From Acidimicrobiaceae bacterium (GTDB lineage: Bacteria > Actinomycetota > Acidimicrobiia > Acidimicrobiales > RAAP-2), in NCBI GenBank assembly GCA_030838245.1, contig JAUTXB010000227.1:1-15167 (forward strand): 15,167 nt of DNA, given 5' to 3'. The stretch's first letter is position 1. The number at the start of each line of letters is the position of its first letter. Below the pieces are notes generated by a model that had not been told where the DNA came from, ran no database searches, and saw only the letters and a program-made list of their open reading frames with translations. Made by a program: the position numbers and the translations under genes. Below are positions 1 through 5,326 of this stretch, in pieces.

Positions 1-1028
1 CCCTCGCCTTGTTGGTTGGTGGTCACGAGCGGCTGGTTACCCAAGTCCTGGCAAGGCCCCTGGGGCCCGGCACACTTGGCCGCACCGATCCCGTAGGCGG
101 CTTGGTCGAACCAGTTGGCCGAGTAGAAGAGCCAGTAGTTCCCGCCCACCAGGACCAAGTCGGGAGCTTCCACGATGGTGCCTTGCCAGGGCTCATCGGG
201 TACGAGGATCCTGGTGGGCGATCCGACCAGGGTCAGGCCGTCGGGGCTTAGGCGCGAGGTCCAGATCCCGGTGGGCGTGGGGCTCCCGGCGATGTTCTCG
301 TCGGACTTCCACACCATCCAGTTCGACCCGTCGGCGTCGGTGAAGACCCGGGGGTCGATGGACCCGCCATTGCCGGTCTGGCAGATGAACGGGGTGGGCC
401 GGGCGACGAAGGGGCCGGTGGGCGAGGTTCCAGTCGCGTCGCCGATGCACTGCATGGACGGGCTGGTTCCCACCACCGCGGCCGTGTAGTACAAGACGTA
501 CCTGGAACCGAAGCGGTGGATGTCCGGAGCCCAGGTAAAGCCGGATTCGACCCACGTCGGGAGGACGGGGAGGGCGTCGGTCACCGGCCCCCAGTCCCCG
601 ACGGTCGTGCCCGACACCACCGGCACGTTGGCGCTTGTCGACGTGGCGTTGCTGTAGTTGCTGGTGTACAGGTAGTAGCGCTTCCCGGTGTCGAGGATGA
701 CCGGGTCGCCTTGGTCCTGGCCCTGGGGCAGCACCAGGGCAGGGGCCGACGGATTGGCGTTGGCCGGCGGGAGGAGCTGGCCGGCAGAGAGGGCTGCGCT
801 GGTGGCCGGTGAGGCCGCCGTCGTCGAAGGGGCGACCGAGCTGGTGGTGGGACGGGAGCCCACCTGCTGGTGGCCGGTGGGCACGGAGCCGGCTTGCCCG
901 ACCGGGTCGTTGGTGAACACGGTGAGGGCGGCGACTACGACGATTCCGACAAGAACGAAGGCACCGACGGCGAGCAGGCTGCGGCGCTTGACGGTTCGGC
1001 CGCTCGTCCTGGGGCGATCGGTCGTCAT
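1..1028 (-). CDS. Glycoside hydrolase family 43-like enzyme, membrane-anchored or secreted (3' end outside window)
   Basis: Reading the minus strand from ATG at 1028 gives 342 open codons that run off the left edge. After a basic start (MTTDRPRTSGRTVKRR) there is one hydrophobic segment at about residues 17-37, then a Ser/Thr/Pro/Ala-rich linker to about residue 90, so the enzyme is probably exported and tethered or cleaved. The five-bladed propeller family GH43 is recognised by GDPVIL (Asp108, candidate general base), FTWAPDIHRF (166-172), SIDPRVFTDADG (Asp225, candidate pKa modulator) and TIVEAPDL (Glu287, candidate general acid), in the usual order and spacing. Family members cut arabinan, xylan or related side chains; the substrate cannot be told from this fragment. 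An AGGAGG at 1047-1042 precedes the start by 13 bases, rather far. It diverges from a GH5 gene, which suggests joint glycan or glycolipid use. Confidence 0.88.
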   Translation of the reverse strand, partial: MTTDRPRTSGRTVKRRSLLAVGAFVLVGIVVVAALTVFTNDPVGQAGSVPTGHQQVGSRPTTSSVAPSTTAASPATSAALSAGQLLPPANANPSAPALVLPQGQDQGDPVILDTGKRYYLYTSNYSNATSTSANVPVVSGTTVGDWGPVTDALPVLPTWVESGFTWAPDIHRFGSRYVLYYTAAVVGTSPSMQCIGDATGTSPTGPFVARPTPFICQTGNGGSIDPRVFTDADGSNWMVWKSDENIAGSPTPTGIWTSRLSPDGLTLVGSPTRILVPDEPWQGTIVEAPDLVLVGGNYWLFYSANWFDQAAYGIGAAKCAGPQGPCQDLGNQPLVTTNQQGE

Positions 1029-1232
1029 GGGTTTGCTCGTCCCTCCTGGGTGGTGCCGTCCCCCCGGACGGGTGGTGGCCGACACGACCTCGGCTCGGGC
1101 CAAACTTTAACCGTTGGGTCCGTGGCCATCACGCCCGTGCGTGCGCCTGAGTCCCTCGGGCATGCAGCCTGGTTCATGGTTCCGGCGCAAACTTCCTGAT
1201 CAATCCGCTGCTCCCTTACTGATTACTCTGTC
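1029..1232. promoter_or_regulatory. Divergent intergenic region between GH43 and GH5 genes
   Basis: This 204-base gap must hold the promoters of both hydrolases. On the minus strand, TAAAGT at 1109-1104 could be a -10 box with a poor -35 (GTGATG, 1132-1127) 17 bases upstream, giving a GH43 leader of about 70 bases. For the GH5 gene I see no convincing promoter or Shine-Dalgarno; an in-frame TGA at 1197-1199 limits how far upstream it could start. No strong operator-like palindrome is apparent. Confidence 0.35.
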
Positions 1233-2900
1233 GTGGTGCGAGTTACTGGTCGGCGGGTGGTCATCGTGGTGGTGGCTGTGCTGGTCGTGACCGGTGGGGT
1301 CATCGGCGGGCTGGTGGCTACCTCGGGGACCGCGCCGGAGGTGCCCGTCTCCAGCTCGTATGTTCACGGCCCGCTGACTGCGAATTCGGGCCCCTTCCTC
1401 ACCGACAGCCAGGGACGGGTCGTGTTCCTTCGCGGAGTGAACGCCGTCTACAAGCGGGCGCCCTACGAGCTCTACGCCGATCCCGGCAAGCCCTGGAACT
1501 TCACCGTCGCCGACGCCAGGCGGATGGCCAGGCTGGGGTTCAACGTCGTCCGACTGGGCGTGATCTGGGAAGGGCTCGAACCGGGCACGGCCGGACCCAA
1601 CGACCCGGCTATCTGCTCGGTCGGCACGCCGCACGATCCCCACCAGTTCAATGCCGCGGTGGCCGCGGCCTACCTGGCCAAGGTGGCCAAGACCGTCGAC
1701 TTGTTGGGCAAGTACCACATCTACACGCTGCTCGACATGCACGAGGACGTATACAGCTCCGAGTTCGGAGGCGAGGGTGCGCCGCCGTGGGCGGTGTGCA
1801 GCAACGGGAATCCCATTGGCACGCTCCCCGGTCGGTGGTCCAACACCTACAACGACCCGGCCCTGCGGTCCGCCGTAGAGAATTTCTGGACCAACGCCGT
1901 CGTCGGGGACCTGCAGGGGGAGTACGACCGGGTGTGGCAGACGGTGGCTCGGTACTTCGCCCACAATCGCTGGATCGCCGGCTTCGACCCGATCAACGAG
2001 CCCTTCACCAGAGACCTGACCAAGACGTCGGCTCCGGCTGGGTCGCCGCTGGTCGCCGGCCACCTGGAGTGCTTCTACACGGGGACCGCCCATCCCGGTC
2101 TGAGCTTCCACGACGGGACGGTCCTCACCTGCCCGCCCAACGATCCGTCCAAGGGACTCATCCGGACCATCCAGGATGCCGACCCCAATCATCTGGTGTT
2201 CTTCGAGCCGGACATCTTCTCGAGCCGTGGCAAGCGCAACGACGTCGGGCCCCTGGACCTGAAGGGCCTGGTCTTCAACTTCCACGTCTACTGCGGGCTC
2301 CGCAGCGGTGTCACCGGGGACCCCACCAATCTCGACGCTTGCGCCGCCCAGGAGCTGCACACCATGCGACGCCGGAGCGACGAACGCCCCGATATCGCCA
2401 GCGCCAAACAGCCGGCCGGGCCGGCGTGGTTCATGAGCGAGTTCGGAGCCACGACTAGTGAGGCCCTGATGGAACGGCTCACGGCCAACGCCGACCAGCT
2501 CCAGCTGGGCTGGACGTACTGGGCCTGGAAGTACTACGACGACCCGACGGGCAGCTCGAACGAGGCGCTGGTCTCAGCCACCGGTGCGTTGGCGCCCACG
2601 GCCGCGTCACTGTCCCGGGCCTATCCCCAAGCAGTGGCGGGCACACCGATCTCGTTTTCCTTCGACCCCGCCAGCGCCGACTTCCACCTGCTCTATGTGC
2701 CCAAGGCCAAGGTAACCGCCCCGACGGTCGTCTTCGTCCCCGCGGCCGTCCACTATCCCAAGGGCTACTGCGCCCAGGTCACCGGAGGCACGATCCTCTC
2801 CAAGCGCAACGCCACCCGCCTGCTGATCGCCAGTAGCCCGAACGCTTCGATCGTGACGGTCACCGTGAAGCCAAAGACCTGTCGGGGCTCGGGCGTCTAG
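1233..2900 (+). CDS. GH5 endoglycoceramidase-like glycosidase, membrane-anchored or secreted
   Basis: This 555-residue protein starts at GTG 1233, the first start codon after an in-frame TGA at 1197; no clear Shine-Dalgarno is seen, and GTG 1236 is an equal choice. Residues 7-30 form one hydrophobic signal/anchor. The catalytic barrel covers about 45-465: FLRGVNAVYK near the start, LLDMHEDVYS (His170), GFDPINEP with the expected acid/base Glu256, NFHVYC, and FMSEFGA with the expected nucleophile Glu403. A C-terminal beta-rich part (about 470-550) with KGYCAQVTGG resembles the C-terminal sandwich of endoglycoceramidases. The DMH-DVYS and FDPINEP blocks fit the endoglycoceramidase group of GH5 (subfamily 29 or a relative), enzymes that release an intact glycan from a glycolipid. 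Family assignment is firm; substrate is inferred. It is divergent from the GH43 gene, so a glycolipid or glycan utilisation pair is plausible. Confidence 0.88.
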   Translation: MVRVTGRRVVIVVVAVLVVTGGVIGGLVATSGTAPEVPVSSSYVHGPLTANSGPFLTDSQGRVVFLRGVNAVYKRAPYELYADPGKPWNFTVADARRMARLGFNVVRLGVIWEGLEPGTAGPNDPAICSVGTPHDPHQFNAAVAAAYLAKVAKTVDLLGKYHIYTLLDMHEDVYSSEFGGEGAPPWAVCSNGNPIGTLPGRWSNTYNDPALRSAVENFWTNAVVGDLQGEYDRVWQTVARYFAHNRWIAGFDPINEPFTRDLTKTSAPAGSPLVAGHLECFYTGTAHPGLSFHDGTVLTCPPNDPSKGLIRTIQDADPNHLVFFEPDIFSSRGKRNDVGPLDLKGLVFNFHVYCGLRSGVTGDPTNLDACAAQELHTMRRRSDERPDIASAKQPAGPAWFMSEFGATTSEALMERLTANADQLQLGWTYWAWKYYDDPTGSSNEALVSATGALAPTAASLSRAYPQAVAGTPISFSFDPASADFHLLYVPKAKVTAPTVVFVPAAVHYPKGYCAQVTGGTILSKRNATRLLIASSPNASIVTVTVKPKTCRGSGV

Positions 2901-2927
2901 GCCACCGTCGAAGGCTCGCCGAGCCCC
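2884..2927 (+). terminator. Possible hairpin terminator after GH5 gene
   Basis: Nine-base arms GGGGCTCGG (2884-2892) and CCGAGCCCC (2919-2927) are perfect inverted repeats around the GH5 stop codon; a smaller GGCTC-GCC-GAGCC hairpin (2913-2925) competes with the second arm. The loop of 26 bases is long and there is no T run, so this is at best a non-canonical terminator. Confidence 0.3.
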
Positions 2928-2955
2928 AAAGCGCCCGTTCCGGCATCCACGGGGG

Positions 2956-2991
2956 TTGACTGTTACTCCCGGTAACGTTACCATAGGTAAC
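2956..2991 (+). promoter_or_regulatory. Promoter with two tandem TetR-type operators, adjoining a leaderless start
   Basis: TTGACT (2956-2961) is a good -35 box and TACCAT (2979-2984) a fair -10 box with an exact 17-base spacer. Two identical-form palindromes, GTTAC-TCCCG-GTAAC (2962-2976) and GTTAC-CATAG-GTAAC (2977-2991), abut each other, fill the spacer, cover the -10 box and end on the base before the tetR ATG at 2992. The junction GGTAACGTTACC (2971-2982) is itself a 12-base palindrome. There is no room for a Shine-Dalgarno, and the predicted transcript start falls on or next to the ATG, so the mRNA would be leaderless. Binding here would block RNA polymerase directly, so autorepression by the TetR protein is the simplest reading. 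Confidence 0.75.
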
Positions 2992-3771
2992 ATGCCTCGA
3001 GCACGGCGCTCCTCTGACAGTCTTTCGCCCTCGCATCTGGAGGCCGATCGCCTCAGCCGCCGGTCGGCTCAGCGTGCCCACTTGATCGAGTCGGCCATCA
3101 CCGTGATCCAGCGCGAGGGTCCGGGGGCCTCGATGGACCAGATGGCCGCCCAGGCGGGCGTGACCAAGCCCATCCTCTATCGGCACTTCTCCGACCGGGC
3201 CGGCCTGGTGGCGGCGATCGCCGAGTTCGCCTTCAGCCAGGTCAGCGACGGCCTGGAAGCCGCCCTCCACGCCGACGCCACACCGCGGGAGCTGGTGGCG
3301 TCGACCATCGACACCTACCTCGTGTTCATCGAGTCCGACCCCGACGTCTACCGGTTCCTCGTGCAGCGGAGCGTCTCGGAGGCCGGAGTGTCGATCAACG
3401 ACTACATCTGGCGGACCAGTCGACAGGTCGCAGTGGTCCTGGGGGAGGCGTTGCGGGCCGCCGGCCTCGACTCGGGCCCGGCCGAGGCATGGGCATTCGG
3501 CATCGTGGGCATGGTGCACGCGTCGGGAGACTGGTGGCTGGATCGTGGAGCGATGCCTCGAGCTCGGCTGACCGAGTACCTCACCAGCCTGGTGTGCGAC
3601 GGGCTCCCCGATCTCAGTGCCCTCGGCAGTGCGGGGGCGTGGCTCCCCGATTCCGAGCGCGCCGATGCCGGACAACCGATCAATTCCGAACGCCCGACCA
3701 AGCCCGAACAAACCGATGCGGCGGCAAAGGTCGTACCGATCGCCGCCGCCGACGCAAGGAGGTCATCATGA
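2992..3771 (+). CDS. TetR-family transcriptional repressor
   Basis: The 259-residue protein has a TetR helix-turn-helix: AHLIESAITVIQREG (29-43) then ASMDQMAAQAGVTKPILYRHF (46-66), followed by a helical ligand/dimer domain to about 215. The last 40 or so residues are polar and low in complexity (SER, PTKPEQ, AAAK), longer than most TetR tails. I chose ATG 2992 because the upstream bases are an operator array; the start at 2956 would translate the promoter and operators. The gene overlaps the diiron oxygenase start by ATGA (3768-3771), so the two are co-transcribed and probably translationally coupled. It probably controls its own operon through the palindromes at 2962-2991. The inducer is unknown; a substrate or product of the oxygenase is a reasonable guess. 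Confidence 0.9.
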   Translation: MPRARRSSDSLSPSHLEADRLSRRSAQRAHLIESAITVIQREGPGASMDQMAAQAGVTKPILYRHFSDRAGLVAAIAEFAFSQVSDGLEAALHADATPRELVASTIDTYLVFIESDPDVYRFLVQRSVSEAGVSINDYIWRTSRQVAVVLGEALRAAGLDSGPAEAWAFGIVGMVHASGDWWLDRGAMPRARLTEYLTSLVCDGLPDLSALGSAGAWLPDSERADAGQPINSERPTKPEQTDAAAKVVPIAAADARRSS

Positions 3772-4781
3772 GCGTTACCGTCGAGAATCACCGTACCGAC
3801 AAGGCGAACACTACTGACAAGGCGAACACGGCCGGCGACACGAACACGGCCGGCGACACGAACACGGCCGACAAGACCAATGCCGTTGACAAGCGGATCG
3901 ATCGGCTCAACACCGCATCGCTCCGGCGGGTGATCGAGCCCGACTCCGAGGTGACCGGAGGCGTCCGCCCGGGCCAGGTGATCCCGAGCGAGATGCTCAC
4001 CGTGGCCGACCTGGACCTCCACCTGACCGATTCGCAACGGGCCACCCTCTCCCGGGAGGAGCTGGCCTCGGTGGCCATCTCCGGCATCCGGTTCGAGACC
4101 TTCCTCATGTCGGGTTTCGCCGCCCAGATGGCCTGCAGCCCGGACCTGACCGACCCCCGCATCGTGTACATGCTGCACGAGATGGGGGAAGAGACCAGGC
4201 ACTCCCGGCTGTTCATCCGCCTGGTGGAGCAGCTACAGCCGCGCGCCTCGGACCCGCTGCAGTCCCGCATCGGGCAGGTGTTCTTCCGCCGGGTGCTCCG
4301 TACCGTGCTCAACCGGCCCGCTGTCTTTTGCGTCCTGGTGCTCTCGGGCGAGGAGATCCCCGACCTGTTCCAGAAGAAGATCGCCGACCATCCTGATACC
4401 GACCCCTTCGTGCGGGACGTGAACCACTATCACCGCATGGAGGAAGCCCGGCATCTGGCCTTCGCACGGGCCGTGTTGCCCGAGCTATGGGCTGAGGCCT
4501 CGTTCATCGATCGGGCGCTGATCCGCTTCGAGCTGCCCAGGTTGATCCGAGTGATGTTCGACGGCATGATCCACCCGGGCGTGTACCGCACCGTGGGTCT
4601 GCCGGCGTGGAAGACGTGGCGGGATGCGGCGCGCAGCCCGTTCCGGGTGGCCCTCCGCCACGAGGCGACCCGACCCGTCCTGGCCGCGTTGGTCGACGGG
4701 GGTTGCTTCCGACCCGGCTCGATCCCGGCCCGCTGGAGGCGGTTGTGCGGCGTCGACTCTTCCGGCAAGGCGGCAGCCTGA
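3768..4781 (+). CDS. AurF-like diiron oxygenase (p-aminobenzoate N-oxygenase family)
   Basis: Start is ATG 3768, with AAGGAGG at 3756-3762 five bases upstream and ATGA overlap with tetR; 337 residues, near the 336 known for AurF. All ligands of the AurF diiron site can be placed: Glu110 (RFETF), Glu142 and His145 (GEETRH), Glu196 (SGEEIPD), His222, Glu226 and His229 (HYHRMEEARH). AurF oxidises an aromatic amine to a nitro group, while relatives act as other N- or C-oxygenases, so the reaction here is open. Residues 10-42 are an unusual hydrophilic hexapeptide repeat (Asp, Asn, Thr, Lys) encoded by an 18-bp minisatellite; conserved sequence begins about residue 45. The cytoplasmic enzyme has no export signal. 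Its dedicated TetR partner suggests a response to one small molecule. Family confidence is high and substrate unknown. Confidence 0.88.
   Translation: MSVTVENHRTDKANTTDKANTAGDTNTAGDTNTADKTNAVDKRIDRLNTASLRRVIEPDSEVTGGVRPGQVIPSEMLTVADLDLHLTDSQRATLSREELASVAISGIRFETFLMSGFAAQMACSPDLTDPRIVYMLHEMGEETRHSRLFIRLVEQLQPRASDPLQSRIGQVFFRRVLRTVLNRPAVFCVLVLSGEEIPDLFQKKIADHPDTDPFVRDVNHYHRMEEARHLAFARAVLPELWAEASFIDRALIRFELPRLIRVMFDGMIHPGVYRTVGLPAWKTWRDAARSPFRVALRHEATRPVLAALVDGGCFRPGSIPARWRRLCGVDSSGKAAA
3795..3884 (+). repeat. 18-bp coding minisatellite, about five units
   Basis: Five 18-base units lie at 3795-3812, 3813-3830, 3831-3848, 3849-3866 and 3867-3884, in frame with the oxygenase. Units three and four are identical; units one and two differ at two bases. 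They encode TDKANT, TDKANT, AGDTNT, AGDTNT and ADKTNA. Perfect adjacent units point to recent slippage. The segment lies before the conserved enzyme fold and is probably disordered. Confidence 0.9.
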
Positions 4782-4805
4782 CCGGTCCGAGGTGGCGGGC
4801 TGAGG

Positions 4806-4835
4806 TTGACATGCAGCCCGTGGGCTGCGTATCTG
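4806..4835 (+). promoter_or_regulatory. Promoter candidate with an inverted repeat in its spacer
   Basis: TTGACA (4806-4811) is a perfect -35 box; TATCTG (4830-4835, 18-base spacer) or GTATCT (4829-4834, 17-base) could be the -10. The spacer contains GCAGCCC-GT-GGGCTGC (4813-4828), placed like an operator. The same bases could also fold as a hairpin just after the oxygenase stop codon, so a terminator is the alternative reading. If it is a promoter, the MMPL leader would be almost 500 bases. Confidence 0.4.
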
Positions 4836-4843
4836 AGGTGCAG

Positions 4844-4859
4844 CGCGGGCCGGCCCGCG
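4844..4859. terminator. 16-base perfect GC palindrome, possible terminator of the tetR-oxygenase operon
   Basis: CGCGGGCCGGCCCGCG is fully self-complementary and lies 63 bases after the oxygenase stop. With the hairpin at 4813-4828 it could end the tetR-oxygenase transcript. There is no T tract, so the call is weak; a protein-binding site is an alternative. Confidence 0.3.
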
Positions 4860-5012
4860 ATGGTCGTGTCTTGGGGATGACAGGTGGATATCTTCGACCG
4901 CGTTGGGGATGTCTCAAAAAGTTCTGGGGACAAGGTCGGGATTTCGCGTCAGGCCATTGACGCACGCTGGCCAGAGGCGCAAGGTATCCCTAGTTCGGAA
5001 ACCAACGGCCAG

Positions 5013-5041
5013 CCGGAAACGGCGGGAACCGAAGTTTCCGG
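5013..5041. repeat. 8-13-8 inverted repeat
   Basis: CCGGAAAC (5013-5020) and GTTTCCGG (5034-5041) are perfect inverted repeats around a 13-base loop. A further direct copy of CGGAAAC lies at 4996-5002. It could be an RNA stem in the MMPL leader or an operator; nothing else identifies it. Confidence 0.5.
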
Positions 5042-5326
5042 GTAGGCGATCCGGTGTCGGATCGGTGGGTCCGCAAGGTCTCGCCGGACCGGCGGTCGCT
5101 GCAGGGTCGTCCGACACGGCCCGGCGCGATCGCCCCGGATCTGTCCGATGCGCGGTCCCGAGGAGCATGGGCGGCTCGTCCGTCCGGTTACTCGGGACCG
5201 TTGCGCGTCCGGGGTTACCTCTTCGGTGTTCGATCACATTGCGTGGCAAGGAAGTCACTTCTGCGCCATGCTTTGGTTCACTGCATGTGCACATCTGATG
5301 GTGCCGTTCGATCACGGGGGGGTCGA

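Larger units (their letters stand above)
4782..5326. other. 545-base non-coding region upstream of MMPL gene
   Basis: No convincing gene is seen. The MMPL reading frame is open back to 5054, but that extension (Arg/Ser/Pro-rich, no membrane signal) does not resemble any MMPL N-terminus. The stretch holds a promoter candidate (4806-4835), a 16-base GC palindrome (4844-4859), an 8-13-8 inverted repeat (5013-5041), a small palindrome GAAGT-C-ACTTC (5251-5261) and isolated GTTAC half-sites at 5187 and 5214. A long structured 5' leader or a small RNA is possible. I match no known riboswitch class. Confidence 0.5.

Noticed and set aside
1200..2360. Long open frame (386 codons) on the minus strand opposite the GH5 gene
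   Set aside because: It mirrors the third-position GC of the GH5 gene, has no recognisable motif and is Gly/Arg/Asp/Val-rich like other antisense shadows.
3489..3767. Upstream extension of the diiron oxygenase frame through tetR
   Set aside because: The extension reads the tetR gene out of frame; ATG 3768 has a strong ribosome site and a length matching AurF.
3795..3884. CRISPR-like array
   Set aside because: Units are contiguous with no spacers and stay in the reading frame of the oxygenase.
4877..4960. A 27-codon ORF rich in aromatic residues in the MMPL leader, possible leader peptide
   Set aside because: Only a poor ribosome site and no terminator/antiterminator structure that would make it a convincing attenuator.
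5187..5219. GTTACTC and GTTACC half-sites upstream of the MMPL gene as TetR targets
   Set aside because: Neither has a second GTAAC arm, and 27 bases between them does not match the 15-base spacing of the tetR operators.
5054..5326. N-terminal extension of the MMPL protein by 91 residues
   Set aside because: Arg/Ser/Pro-rich sequence without family resemblance; MLKLISRVVIKHPWR at 5327 is a typical MMPL start.
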